64,000 nucleotides of DNA, taken from positions 186,001 to 250,000 of the forward strand of contig NZ_JXJO01000011.1 in assembly GCF_000826655.1 (NCBI RefSeq), in the 5' to 3' direction. The DNA comes from Psychroserpens damuponensis (GTDB lineage: Bacteria > Bacteroidota > Bacteroidia > Flavobacteriales > Flavobacteriaceae). Position 1 is the stretch's first letter. The number at the start of each line of letters is the position of its first letter. The notes under the pieces were generated by a model. It saw only the letters and a program-made list of their open reading frames with translations, did no database searches and had not been told where the DNA came from. A program made the translations under genes and the position numbers. Below, in pieces: positions 46,729-56,460 of this stretch.

Positions 46729-47279
46729 TGTATCAAAATTTAAAAACATTTAGTGTCCCTGGAGACTTTCGAGGAAAATCTAAAGTTGTTGTGCAGCTTT
46801 GGTGGATAGTAGAAAAAACACTTTTTGCTTGGTCACCACAATTTTTCTATGGTTGGAGACGATTTTTATTAAGATCATTTGGTGCTAAAATTGGTAAAGA
46901 TGTGCTTATTCGTCCCTCAGCAAAATTTACATATCCTTGGAAAATAACCATCGGTGATTATACCTGGATTGGTGAAGACTGTATTTTATATAGTCTAGGC
47001 AATATCTCAATAGGTAAACATGTAGCAGTTGCTCATGGCGTGTATTTTAATACAGGACTTCATGATTATACCAAAGAAAGTTTTGATATTGGTCATCAAG
47101 AAGTAATCATTGAAGATGAAGCTTGGATTACTAATGATGTCTATATCGCTCCAGGCGTAACAGTTGGTAAAGGATGTGTTATTGGTGCCAGAAGCAATGT
47201 GTTTAAGGATATGCCAGAAGGTTTTATTTGCTACGGAAATCCAGCTTCAGCAGTAAAAAAGAGAAAGATTGAAAACTAA
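46728..47279 (+). CDS. wcaF: WcaF-type hexapeptide-repeat acetyltransferase
   Basis: 183 residues. Left-handed beta-helix hexapeptide repeats run from about residue 60 to 165. The acyl-transfer histidines are in the AHGVYFNTGLHDY region, and the IAPGVTVGKGCVIGARS repeats and the YGNPA end are typical of the colanic-acid WcaF group. It probably O-acetylates a sugar of the repeat unit from acetyl-CoA. The next gene starts within its last codons. Confidence 0.9.
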   Translation: MYQNLKTFSVPGDFRGKSKVVVQLWWIVEKTLFAWSPQFFYGWRRFLLRSFGAKIGKDVLIRPSAKFTYPWKITIGDYTWIGEDCILYSLGNISIGKHVAVAHGVYFNTGLHDYTKESFDIGHQEVIIEDEAWITNDVYIAPGVTVGKGCVIGARSNVFKDMPEGFICYGNPASAVKKRKIEN

Positions 47280-48483
47280 TAACATCACCATTATTGGAGT
47301 CAACTATTCGCCAGAAGATAGTGCGATTGGCTTATACACAACACAAAAAGCAGAATATCTAGTCTCAAAAGGTTACAACGTATCTGTCATAACAGGCTTT
47401 CCATATTATCCGCAATGGAAAATTCGCTCAGATTATGAACATAAAAAAAGATGGTACAAAGAAATCGTAAATGACGTTTCGGTGTATAGATACAAACAAT
47501 ATGTACCAGCAAATCCTACATTTTCTAAACGAATTATACACTTGCTTAGTTTTACCTTCGGAAATGTGCCAAACCTGTTTAAAATAGCTAAACCAGACCA
47601 TGTCATCTGTATTGTACCATTTACGTCCTCCATTTTACTGGGTTGGTTCTTGAAATTAAGATACCGTTCAAAACTATGGATCCATATCCAAGACTTTGAA
47701 TTTGATGCAGCCATAGATTCTGGTCTGCTAAGTAGTAATAAGTCATTTTTTATTAAACGAATACTTTGGTTAGAACGAGCCTTGCTCCATAAAGCTGATA
47801 CCATTAGCACAATTAGTAATGGGATGCTTAAAAAATTAAAAACTAAAGTAAAAAACACAAATACTTATTACCTCACCAATTGGCTTGATACGTCTAAATT
47901 TAGAGTTAAAACCGAGAGTAAACATCCTTACCTCGCTTCAGAAAAATTTAAAATAGTATACTCTGGAAACATAGGTGCCAAGCAAGATTGGGATTTTTTC
48001 TTTAAGGTGTTAGATGTACTTAAAACAATTAAAGATATAGAAGTTATAATCGTAGGTGAAGGTGCAGAAAAAATTAAGGTCGTTGAAGGCATCAAAAACT
48101 ATGATTTTGTTAAACATCATAATTTAGTGCCTTACGAAGAGCTTCCTTTACTTTTATCTAGTGCAGATGTTCATTTTTTATTCCAAAAAAGCGATGTTAT
48201 AGATACAGTAATGCCATCTAAATTATTAGGTATGATGGCGAGTTCTAAACCATCTATTGTTACAGGAAATAAAGACTCAGAAGTAGCCACAGTCTATGAA
48301 AATTCACAAGGTGGATATTATTATAGCGATAACCTGTTAAATCAAGTTGTAGACAGTATTAAAACATTAAAAGGTGATAAAAACCTATGTAAACAATTAG
48401 GTGAAAATGCAGAGGCTTACGTTATTAAAAACTACTCAAAAGAACCTATTTTAGATCGTTTTATCCTCGAGCTAGAAAAGTAA
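47269..48483 (+). CDS. WcaI-family glycosyltransferase
   Basis: 404 residues, GT4-type. It has the N-terminal INYSPEDSAIG-like segment (here GVNYSPEDSAIGLYT), the ITGFPYYPQW motif and the C-terminal GNIGAKQDW and PSKLLGMMASSKPSI segments of the WcaI/WbuB group. The start is TTG at 47269, because no ATG exists before the conserved first strand and the frame is closed upstream. It overlaps wcaF by 11 bases. The order wcaF-wcaI resembles colanic acid clusters. Confidence 0.9.
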   Translation: MKTNNITIIGVNYSPEDSAIGLYTTQKAEYLVSKGYNVSVITGFPYYPQWKIRSDYEHKKRWYKEIVNDVSVYRYKQYVPANPTFSKRIIHLLSFTFGNVPNLFKIAKPDHVICIVPFTSSILLGWFLKLRYRSKLWIHIQDFEFDAAIDSGLLSSNKSFFIKRILWLERALLHKADTISTISNGMLKKLKTKVKNTNTYYLTNWLDTSKFRVKTESKHPYLASEKFKIVYSGNIGAKQDWDFFFKVLDVLKTIKDIEVIIVGEGAEKIKVVEGIKNYDFVKHHNLVPYEELPLLLSSADVHFLFQKSDVIDTVMPSKLLGMMASSKPSIVTGNKDSEVATVYENSQGGYYYSDNLLNQVVDSIKTLKGDKNLCKQLGENAEAYVIKNYSKEPILDRFILELEK

Positions 48484-48593
48484 TATACACCTATAAACTC
48501 TAGTATTATCTAATATTATTTAAAATAGAAATAAATTTTTGACCCAACTCTAGTTTTAAATTAAATTATTTTATTCAACCACCTTTATTTTTC

Positions 48594-48601
48594 TATTTTT
48601 G
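48594..48601 (+). promoter_or_regulatory. -7 box TATTTTTG before ugd
   Basis: An exact TAnnTTTG match. Predicted start is near 48605, with a 16-base leader to the ATG at 48621. Confidence 0.55.
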
Positions 48602-48620
48602 TTTCTAAATATATTAATGA

Positions 48621-49931
48621 ATGAAAATATCTGTAATTGGAACAGGCTATGTTGGTTTAGTCACAGGCACTTGCCTTGCCGAAACAGGAAATGAAGTACT
48701 TTGTATTGATATAAATCAAAATAAAGTTGAACAAATGCAAAAAGGAAATGTTCCAATTTATGAGCCTCATTTAGATGTTTTATTTGAACGCAACATTAAA
48801 GCCAACCGACTTAAATTTTCAACCTCACTATCAGAAGGATTAGAACATGGTGAAATCATTTTTTTAGCATTACCCACTCCAGAAGATGAAGATGGATCTG
48901 CCGATTTATCATACGTACTAGGTGTTGCTAAAGAGATTGGTAAACAACTAAAAGAATATAAAGTAATTGTTGATAAAAGTACTGTACCTGTAGGAACTTC
49001 CGATCGAGTAAAAGCAACTATTGCTAACGAAACCAATGTAGAATTTGATGTTGTTTCAAATCCAGAATTTTTAAGAGAAGGCTTCGCTGTAGACGATTTT
49101 TTAAAACCAGAACGAATTATAATAGGATCGAGTTCAGAAAGAGCTTCTAAATTAATGGAAAAACTCTACAAACCATTTGTGCGCTCTGGCAACCCAATAA
49201 TTACCATGGATGAACGCTCGGCAGAACTTACAAAATATGCAGCAAATGCTTTCTTAGCAACAAAAATCACCTTCATGAATGAGATTGCTAATTTTTGTGA
49301 AAAAGTTGGCGCAGATGTAGATAAAGTAAGAGTAGGTATGGGAACAGACTCTAGAATAGGAAAACGATTCTTGTTTCCTGGTATAGGTTATGGCGGTTCT
49401 TGTTTTCCAAAAGATGTAAAAGCCTTATATAAGTCTGGAGAAGATAACGGTTATGAATTTGATATTTTAAAATCTGTTATTAAGGTTAATGACATTCAGA
49501 AAAAAATATTAATGCCCAAAATAATGTCGCATTTTAAAAACGTTTTAAAAGGCAAAACGTTTGGAGTTTGGGGATTAGCTTTTAAACCAGAAACTGACGA
49601 TATTAGAGAAGCTCCAGCATTATATATAATTGATGAGCTTTTAAAAGCCGGAGCATCAATAAGAGTTTTTGATCCAGAAGCCATGGAGAATGTTCAAAAA
49701 AAATATGGTGATAAATTACAGTACTCTAAACATATGTACGAAGCTACTAATGACGTTGATGCTTTGATTATATGTACAGAATGGAGTATATTTAGAACTC
49801 CCGATTTTGATAAATTAAAATCTAAAATGAAAACTCCTGTTATATTTGACGGAAGAAACCTCTACGAAGTAAATGATGTTAAAACTGAAGGGTTTTCATA
49901 TACTTCTATAGGGCGTAATACAATTAATTAA
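48621..49931 (+). CDS. ugd: UDP-glucose 6-dehydrogenase
   Basis: 436 residues. It has the NAD loop [15 protein letters not shown], the [11 protein letters not shown] segment and the catalytic cysteine in [10 protein letters not shown]. It oxidises UDP-glucose to UDP-glucuronate. The product feeds the next gene (UDP-glucuronate decarboxylase) or is used directly in the polymer. It overlaps uxs by one base. Confidence 0.97.
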   Translation: MKISVIGTGYVGLVTGTCLAETGNEVLCIDINQNKVEQMQKGNVPIYEPHLDVLFERNIKANRLKFSTSLSEGLEHGEIIFLALPTPEDEDGSADLSYVLGVAKEIGKQLKEYKVIVDKSTVPVGTSDRVKATIANETNVEFDVVSNPEFLREGFAVDDFLKPERIIIGSSSERASKLMEKLYKPFVRSGNPIITMDERSAELTKYAANAFLATKITFMNEIANFCEKVGADVDKVRVGMGTDSRIGKRFLFPGIGYGGSCFPKDVKALYKSGEDNGYEFDILKSVIKVNDIQKKILMPKIMSHFKNVLKGKTFGVWGLAFKPETDDIREAPALYIIDELLKAGASIRVFDPEAMENVQKKYGDKLQYSKHMYEATNDVDALIICTEWSIFRTPDFDKLKSKMKTPVIFDGRNLYEVNDVKTEGFSYTSIGRNTIN

Positions 49932-50917
49932 TGAAACATATACTTATAACTGGTGCTGCAGGTTTTTTAGGTTCACATTTATGCGATCGCTTTATAAAAG
50001 AAGGGTACAAAGTTATAGGCATGGATAACTTTATAACTGGAGATATACGCAATTTAGAACATTTAAAATCTAATGATAATTTTGAATTTATAGAGCACGA
50101 TGTTACAGAGTATATCGATGTTGATGTCACTCTAGATTACATACTACACTTTGCGTCACCAGCGAGTCCAATAGATTATTTAAAAATACCTATCCAAACC
50201 CTAAAAGTTGGATCCTTAGGGACGCATAATTTATTAGGTTTAGCAAAAGCAAAGAAAGCGAGGTTGTTAATTGCATCAACTTCCGAAGTATATGGTGATC
50301 CACTCGTACATCCTCAAACAGAAGATTACTATGGTAACGTTAATACCATTGGTCCTAGAGGTGTCTATGATGAAGCTAAACGATTTCAAGAATCAATAAC
50401 CATGGCATATCATAGATTTCATGGTGTTGAGACTAGAATAGTACGTATTTTTAACACCTATGGTCCTAGAATGAGACTTAATGATGGTAGAGTTATTCCA
50501 GCCTTTATGGGACAAGCATTAAGAGGCGAAGATTTAACCGTTTTTGGAGACGGCTCTCAAACCCGATCGTTTTGCTATATTGACGATCAAGTTGAAGGGA
50601 TTTATAGACTTTTACTAAGTGATTATGCATATCCAGTAAATATTGGAAATCCACATGAAATATCAATACGTGATTTTGCAGAGGAGATTATAAAATTAAC
50701 AAATACAACACAAAAGGTTATTTATAGAGATTTACCTGTAGATGATCCATTACAAAGACAACCAGATATTACTTTAGCTAAAAAATTACTAAATTGGGAA
50801 CCTAAGGTTGAAAGAGAAGAAGGCATGATAAAAACATTTGAGTATTTCAAGAGCTTATCACATGAAGACCTTTTTAAACGAGAGCATAGAGACTTTTCAA
50901 AACACATAAAACCGTAA
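49931..50917 (+). CDS. uxs: UDP-glucuronate decarboxylase (UDP-xylose synthase)
   Basis: 328 residues. It has the NAD loop [25 protein letters not shown], the STSEVYGDP serine segment and YDEAKRFQE with the catalytic tyrosine and lysine, diagnostic of UXS-type enzymes. It converts UDP-glucuronate to UDP-xylose, so xylose is a likely component of the polymer or a decoration. It sits directly between ugd and the initiating transferase. Confidence 0.95.
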   Translation: MKHILITGAAGFLGSHLCDRFIKEGYKVIGMDNFITGDIRNLEHLKSNDNFEFIEHDVTEYIDVDVTLDYILHFASPASPIDYLKIPIQTLKVGSLGTHNLLGLAKAKKARLLIASTSEVYGDPLVHPQTEDYYGNVNTIGPRGVYDEAKRFQESITMAYHRFHGVETRIVRIFNTYGPRMRLNDGRVIPAFMGQALRGEDLTVFGDGSQTRSFCYIDDQVEGIYRLLLSDYAYPVNIGNPHEISIRDFAEEIIKLTNTTQKVIYRDLPVDDPLQRQPDITLAKKLLNWEPKVEREEGMIKTFEYFKSLSHEDLFKREHRDFSKHIKP

Positions 50918-50918
50918 T

Positions 50919-52277
50919 TTGAGCTTATTTAAACAAGGACGATATTCAGGATATTTAAGGCCAATTTCATATTTAATTGATTTAAGTATTATAAATGGGT
51001 TTGCAATCTTTTATTTTTTTATAAATATTGATCCCATCATATTTATTGTTTTTACATCTATTGCATGGCTTACGCTTTCAGTATATTCTAAATTTTACGA
51101 AGTATACAGGTATACTAGAGAGGTTAAAATTTACTCTCTAATTCTCACACAAATGATTTTGTTTACCTTAATCATTTTTGCATTTGCTGGCTACCATCAT
51201 AAATTAAATATATACCCAATAACTATATTTAAATATATAATTTCTGTATTTCTAGCTATTGCGTTTTTCAAATTTACAATCTATTATTTATTGCAAAAAT
51301 ATCGCGTTTCTTTCGGCGGAAATTTTAGACGTACAGTCATATTTGGCGATAATAAAAAAACTAGAGCTCTAGAAACGTTCTTTACTCAAAATCCAGAATA
51401 TGGCTATGTACATGTCAAAACATTTAATTTAAAGGATAGAAAAAACATCAATCTACTCAGTTTGTTCGAAGCCATTAAAAAAGAGGAAATTGATGAAATT
51501 TACTGCTCAATTTCAGAGTTGACCAATCAGCAAATTAGTGATATTTCAGATTTTGCAGATAACAACCTTAAAATATTAAAGTTTCTTCCAGATAATAAAG
51601 AGATATACTCAAAAAAATTAAAATATGAGTATTACGATTACATCCCAATTTTATCGCTTAGAGATATCCCTCTAGAAGATTCTTTTAACATGGTTTTAAA
51701 AAGAACATTTGATATTCTTTTTTCTAGTATAGTCGTCATATTTATCTTATCGTGGTTAACACCAATAATTGCTATATTAATTAAATTAGAATCAAAAGGA
51801 CCAGTGTTTTTTAAACAGTCTAGAAATGGTTTTAATTATAAGGAGTTTGATTGCTATAAGTTTAGATCCATGACACCTAATAAAGATGCGCATTTATATC
51901 AAGCAACGCGTGGAGATCAACGTATAACTAGAATGGGTAAGTTTATTAGAAAAACAAGTATAGATGAATTGCCTCAGTTTTTTAATGTGCTTTTTGGAGA
52001 CATGTCTGTAGTTGGTCCAAGACCTCACATGGTTAGTCATACAAATATGTACGCCAAAAAAATTGACAAGTTTATGGTGCGCCATTTTGTAAAACCTGGC
52101 ATTACAGGTCTAGCCCAAATTAGTGGTTTTAGAGGCGAAATAGAATCAGATAAAGATATCATTGGTCGTGTAAAATACGATATCTTCTACATAGAAAATT
52201 GGTCACTACTTTTAGACCTAAAAATTATTACAAAAACGTTTATGAATGCCGTTAAAGGAGAAGATAAAGCGTATTAA
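50919..52277 (+). CDS. initiating sugar-phosphate transferase (polyprenyl-P, WcaJ-like)
   Basis: 452 residues. The N-terminal half has about four membrane segments and a nucleotide-sugar-binding-like fold. A further membrane helix near residue 270 leads into the bacterial sugar transferase domain (KRTFDILFSS, TSIDELPQF, VVGPRPHM, KPGITGLAQ). It transfers a sugar phosphate from a UDP-sugar to undecaprenyl phosphate and starts repeat-unit synthesis. The start is a TTG at 50919, one base after the uxs stop; the N-terminus SLFKQGRYSGYLRP fits the family. Confidence 0.93.
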   Translation: MSLFKQGRYSGYLRPISYLIDLSIINGFAIFYFFINIDPIIFIVFTSIAWLTLSVYSKFYEVYRYTREVKIYSLILTQMILFTLIIFAFAGYHHKLNIYPITIFKYIISVFLAIAFFKFTIYYLLQKYRVSFGGNFRRTVIFGDNKKTRALETFFTQNPEYGYVHVKTFNLKDRKNINLLSLFEAIKKEEIDEIYCSISELTNQQISDISDFADNNLKILKFLPDNKEIYSKKLKYEYYDYIPILSLRDIPLEDSFNMVLKRTFDILFSSIVVIFILSWLTPIIAILIKLESKGPVFFKQSRNGFNYKEFDCYKFRSMTPNKDAHLYQATRGDQRITRMGKFIRKTSIDELPQFFNVLFGDMSVVGPRPHMVSHTNMYAKKIDKFMVRHFVKPGITGLAQISGFRGEIESDKDIIGRVKYDIFYIENWSLLLDLKIITKTFMNAVKGEDKAY

Positions 52278-53437
52278 ATTATAGTTTTTAAAGCGTCTAA
52301 CTGCTTCCTAAAATCAAAGTTTTTAAGCGCAGTTTTTTGGATACTTACTTTTCTTTCCAGTGATAATGAATCCTTTTTAATAGTCGCTATTACGCTATTT
52401 AAATCATCATAATCTCCCGACGTAGCAATCCATCCTAAATTATTAGTAGTAATCACATTTTCACCCTCACCACCACCAAAATAAAGCATAGGTAAGCCTA
52501 AACGAGCGTACTCAAATATTTTTGAAGGCACACTACCATAAATTCTATTGAGTAAAGGGATAATGGCAATATCATATTGTAATAAAAGCCTGTGAAGCTC
52601 ATCTCTTGTGACTCTACCATGAAAATAGATAGGCAATTCAGGATGTTGAGCAATAAAATCTTCAATTAATAACTGCTCAGCTCCAGAGCCATAAATATGA
52701 AACTCAATATGAGTATAATCTAACGCTGTACACAATTTATAAATGCCTTGAGCAATACCTAAAAGTCCAGCATATACTATTTTTAATGAACCATTAGATT
52801 GAGTTTGTTGAATTTTTGGAGCTTTAAAATTTGGGTAATTACGATATAAAAACGTGTTTTTATCAGGAAATATAGAGTTTACATGAGTTAAAATTTCTTC
52901 ACTTTGTCCTAAAATTATATTCGCTCTTTTATAATTAAAGTGCTCAATTTTTTCTAACATTTTATAGCTAAAATTCTTTTTAAGAGCTCCTAGTTCTAAA
53001 CCTGCAATTGGCCAAAGATCACTCACATTTAAGATGAGGTTGCGATTTTTATTCCGAAGAAAAAGCATAGAGGTGAACGCAACTAGAAGCGGAGGAGATT
53101 GTACAATAACTGTTTTTGGGATCTTATTCCACATAAAAAACCAAACCAAGCTAAAACTATAAGACAACATTGCAATTAATCGTAACAGCTTGTTTTTTGA
53201 ATTACTGGCATAAATCCACAACCTATTAATCGTAATAGTATTCTCTTTGGAAATGTGCTTAAATTTACCCTTATAGTCATCAAAAATCTTACCTGTAGGA
53301 TAATTTGGTAAAGGTGTCACTACCGAAACTTTAAAACCCTGTTGCTCTAAACCATTTGCCAATTGAAAAATGCGATTAGAAGCAGCTCCAATTTCTGGAG
53401 GAAAATAACTGGTAATAATTAAAACGTCTTTTTTCAT
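52274..53437 (-). CDS. WbuB-like family 4 glycosyltransferase
   Basis: 387 residues. It has the N-terminal SYFPPEIGAASNR segment, the VVTPLPNYPTGKIF motif and the C-terminal YAGLLGIAQGIYKL and PSKIFEYARLGLPML segments of the WbuB/GT4 group. It lies on the minus strand, converging on the plus-strand cluster with 4 bases of overlap at the stops. It overlaps the CapK-like gene upstream of it by 4 bases, so the two form a two-gene unit. Confidence 0.9.
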   Translation of the reverse strand: MKKDVLIITSYFPPEIGAASNRIFQLANGLEQQGFKVSVVTPLPNYPTGKIFDDYKGKFKHISKENTITINRLWIYASNSKNKLLRLIAMLSYSFSLVWFFMWNKIPKTVIVQSPPLLVAFTSMLFLRNKNRNLILNVSDLWPIAGLELGALKKNFSYKMLEKIEHFNYKRANIILGQSEEILTHVNSIFPDKNTFLYRNYPNFKAPKIQQTQSNGSLKIVYAGLLGIAQGIYKLCTALDYTHIEFHIYGSGAEQLLIEDFIAQHPELPIYFHGRVTRDELHRLLLQYDIAIIPLLNRIYGSVPSKIFEYARLGLPMLYFGGGEGENVITTNNLGWIATSGDYDDLNSVIATIKKDSLSLERKVSIQKTALKNFDFRKQLDALKTII

Positions 53438-54753
53438 GAATTAGAGGTAACGTGAGAAGTAAATTGTTTTAATTTTCCACTTTTAGAACGTTTTAATGTA
53501 TGTTGTTTTTCAAACCTAATGGTTAATCCATTTTCAAGATAACGTTCCATTTCTTGGGTTATGGTATTCTTTTTTTCTTCGGAAAGCGTCGTTAAACTCA
53601 CATAGATAACTTTAAAAAGATGCGGTTCTAGTTGTTCTATTACAAACTCTTTAACATTACCATCATCTTCAATAATACTTTTAGTAATGTAGTAAAAGGT
53701 GAGACCTGCAGCTTTTTTTCCGCTAGGTAAAATAGCAATATCATTGGTTCTACCAATTAAGGTTTTTAAAAGAGGTGTTTTTAATGTACTCTTTTTAGAA
53801 ATGACACCTATATCACCAATATCGTATCTAATAAATGGATGCGCTTTATTATATAATGAGGTAATTACAATACGACCTTCTTCTCCATAAGGAAGTATAA
53901 CATCATTCTCATCTAATATTTCAACATACAAGGTTTCACTATTGAGTTGCCAATCATTATTAGTGTTTTGAAAAGCGATTAAATCCAATTCTGAGGCTCC
54001 ATATTCATTAATAACTGGTACTCCAAATTGTTGTTCCATGAGCTTTTTGTCCTTGTCAAATAACATTTCCGAAGTAACCACACAAGCGCTCAAAGTTGGG
54101 CAAATAGTGGTTAAACAAATAGATTGTCGTTCTAAAAATTTAGCAAATTGAACAATAGAACTCGTATAGCCATTGATATATTCAAACGACGTAGATTTAA
54201 ATTTTTGTAAATGCGAATTGAAAGCTTCGTCACTTAAATCAAACACCGAAAATCGATAACGCTTACTGAGTTTATCTTTAAAACGCTCTTTATAATAGCC
54301 TTTTTTATCTAACGGAATACCATAAAAACGAGCCTGTTGTGAGGTATTAAAATCTAAACCGTACCAACCAAATCTATTTTGAATTACAGCCCAAGTTAAG
54401 GCATGGCTAAACTTATCTTTAGCAAAAATAAAAGGGTCACCAGACGATCCTGATGTTTTATTGACATACACATTTTTAGTGGTAAAACCATTTGATAGTC
54501 GCTCATGTAAGGGTTGCTGTAAATCTTTTTTAGTCATCACAGGTATTGATGACCACGATTTAGAATTTGCATGAGGTGCTAAAGATTTATAAAAGGTGTT
54601 GTGCTTTAAGTGATACTCTACAATGGTTTTGAGTTTATCATCAATAAACGCTTTGTAATCGTTATCGTTTTTTTGCTGAATATGAGCCAATTCAATTTTT
54701 GCCTTATCCAAAGGGTAGCCATTTAATCGCAATGAAAAATCAAAAAGGTTCAA
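53434..54753 (-). CDS. CapK-like phenylacetate-CoA ligase family adenylate-forming enzyme
   Basis: 439 residues. It has the AMP-binding loop TSGSSGDPFIF (about 110-120) and the motif NEYGASE further on, with FIRYDIGDIG and SGKLKQF near the end, as in CapK/phenylacetate-CoA ligase relatives found in capsule clusters. Members of this group may activate acyl or amino acids for attachment to polysaccharide; the substrate is unknown. It is the first gene of a minus-strand pair with the WbuB-like transferase and is divergent from purD. Confidence 0.88.
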   Translation of the reverse strand: MNLFDFSLRLNGYPLDKAKIELAHIQQKNDNDYKAFIDDKLKTIVEYHLKHNTFYKSLAPHANSKSWSSIPVMTKKDLQQPLHERLSNGFTTKNVYVNKTSGSSGDPFIFAKDKFSHALTWAVIQNRFGWYGLDFNTSQQARFYGIPLDKKGYYKERFKDKLSKRYRFSVFDLSDEAFNSHLQKFKSTSFEYINGYTSSIVQFAKFLERQSICLTTICPTLSACVVTSEMLFDKDKKLMEQQFGVPVINEYGASELDLIAFQNTNNDWQLNSETLYVEILDENDVILPYGEEGRIVITSLYNKAHPFIRYDIGDIGVISKKSTLKTPLLKTLIGRTNDIAILPSGKKAAGLTFYYITKSIIEDDGNVKEFVIEQLEPHLFKVIYVSLTTLSEEKKNTITQEMERYLENGLTIRFEKQHTLKRSKSGKLKQFTSHVTSNS

Positions 54754-54817
54754 AAAAGGATAAGTTTGTGTTGGATGTAAAGTAAAGAAAAAAAGTCTTG
54801 TTTAGAAACTTCGAAAC

Positions 54818-54841
54818 GCGTAAAAACAATTATTTTTACGC
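54818..54841. promoter_or_regulatory. inverted repeat in the capK-purD divergent spacer
   Basis: GCGTAAAAA (54818-54826) and TTTTTACGC (54833-54841) are exact complements over a 6-base centre, ending 15 bases before the purD ATG. It is too close to purD to be only a terminator and may be an operator for either divergent gene. No regulator is identified. Confidence 0.5.
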
Positions 54842-54856
54842 AAACAAATTGAAAAC

Positions 54857-56128
54857 ATGACAATATTAATTCTTGGTTCTGGAGGTAGAGAGCACACATT
54901 TGCTTGGAAAGTAAATCAAAGTCAATTATGTGACACCATTTTTGTGGCACCTGGAAATTCGGGTACTGCACAAATAGCAACAAATGTTGCTATTAAAGTC
55001 ACCGATTTTGAGGCAATAAAGTCCTTGGTGATTGAGCATAATATTGAAATGGTGGTTGTAGGGCCAGAAGATCCATTGGTTCAAGGAATTCATGATTTCT
55101 TTTTAAATGATGAGCAGTTAAAGCACGTTGCTGTTATTGGTCCTCAAAAAGCAGCTGCAGAGCTAGAGGGAAGTAAAGAATTTGCAAAAGAATTTTTATT
55201 TAGGCACAACATTCCCACGGCTGCTTACGAAAGTTTTGATGCGAGTAACGTAGCAGATGGATACAAGTTTTTAGAAACATTAAATCCTCCTTATGTGTTA
55301 AAAGCAGATGGTTTAGCAGCAGGTAAAGGTGTGTTAATACTTAATGATTTAAACGAAGCGAAAACAGAGCTTAAAAGTATGCTTGTTGATGCTAAGTTTG
55401 GGACAGCGAGTTCTAAAGTGGTTATTGAAGAGTTTCTCGACGGTATAGAATTGAGCTGTTTTGTTCTAACAGATGGAAAAAACTATAAAATTTTACCAAC
55501 TGCTAAAGATTATAAACGAATTGGAGAAGGCGATACTGGTTTAAATACTGGCGGAATGGGAGCAATTTCACCAGTTCCTTTTGCTACAGACGAGTTTTTA
55601 AATAAAATTGAAGAGCGAATTGTAAAACCAACAATTTCTGGGTTACAAAAAGACAATTTGCCTTATAAAGGATTTGTGTTTATTGGTTTAATTAAAGTTG
55701 GTGATGATCCAAAAGTTATAGAGTATAATGTTAGAATGGGAGATCCAGAAACCGAAGTTGTGCTACCTAGACTTAAAAATGATTTGGTTGAAATATTTCA
55801 GGCTATTGCTAACCAAACTTTAGATACAATAGACATTGAAATAGACGAACGTGCAGCTACAACAGTTATGCTTGTATCTGGTGGTTATCCAGAGGCTTAT
55901 GAAAAAGGCAAAGAAATTACCGGATTAGAAAATATTGAAGATTCTATTGCTTTTCATGCAGGAGCTCATTTAAAAGATGGAAAAACGTTAACTTCTGGCG
56001 GACGCGTTATGGCGATAACATCTTATGGAAATACGTACCAAGAAGCCATAAAAAAATCTTACCAAAATATAGATCAACTACATTTTGATAAGATGAATTA
56101 TCGAAAAGATATTGGTTTCGATTTATAA
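54857..56128 (+). CDS. purD: phosphoribosylamine-glycine ligase
   Basis: 423 residues, an ATP-grasp enzyme of purine synthesis. It has ILGSGGREHTFAWK at the N-terminus, the ATP-grasp segments KADGLAAGKGV and NTGGMGA, and YNVRMGDPETE near residue 290. It joins glycine to phosphoribosylamine. It stands alone here; no other pur genes are in the window. An inverted repeat lies directly upstream. Confidence 0.97.
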   Translation: MTILILGSGGREHTFAWKVNQSQLCDTIFVAPGNSGTAQIATNVAIKVTDFEAIKSLVIEHNIEMVVVGPEDPLVQGIHDFFLNDEQLKHVAVIGPQKAAAELEGSKEFAKEFLFRHNIPTAAYESFDASNVADGYKFLETLNPPYVLKADGLAAGKGVLILNDLNEAKTELKSMLVDAKFGTASSKVVIEEFLDGIELSCFVLTDGKNYKILPTAKDYKRIGEGDTGLNTGGMGAISPVPFATDEFLNKIEERIVKPTISGLQKDNLPYKGFVFIGLIKVGDDPKVIEYNVRMGDPETEVVLPRLKNDLVEIFQAIANQTLDTIDIEIDERAATTVMLVSGGYPEAYEKGKEITGLENIEDSIAFHAGAHLKDGKTLTSGGRVMAITSYGNTYQEAIKKSYQNIDQLHFDKMNYRKDIGFDL

Positions 56129-56135
56129 AACCAGT

Positions 56136-56363
56136 CTATAAATAAGAATGAGACGTTACACTCTTATCTTCTTCGTTGTTTTTACTATGTTCTTTTAATT
56201 GTAGCATCCAGTACACCATAGCTACTATACAAATGATGATAAAAATCCATGATATGAAATTTGCCGACCACCAGTTTTCTAATTCTAGAGCTCTAAGTGC
56301 GTCAAGTGGAGCGAATAAAAAATCTACGAATAAATCTTGTATAGCGTAAAAAAAGTCTTTCAT
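56136..56363 (-). CDS. DUF6341 small membrane protein
   Basis: 75 residues. One hydrophobic helix (about 34-52, in the WIFIIICIVAMVYWM stretch) follows an amphipathic N-terminal half, and the C-terminus is charged. I recall this as the DUF6341 family of flavobacteria, which typically sits beside purD, DUF6427 and upp genes, as here. Function is unknown. It converges on purD with 7 bases between stops. Confidence 0.78.
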   Translation of the reverse strand: MKDFFYAIQDLFVDFLFAPLDALRALELENWWSANFISWIFIIICIVAMVYWMLQLKEHSKNNEEDKSVTSHSYL

Positions 56364-56460
56364 TAAGTTATATTTTATAGAAACTCTTATAAAGCTTCAT
56401 TGGTATAATCATATATTTACAGTACAAAATTACATATTTTTTTTATTTTAATCTACTTCA

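Noticed and set aside
47433-47858. A 141-residue minus-strand frame opposite the WcaI-type gene
   Set aside because: It lies entirely antisense to a clearly coding gene, with low-quality residue composition.
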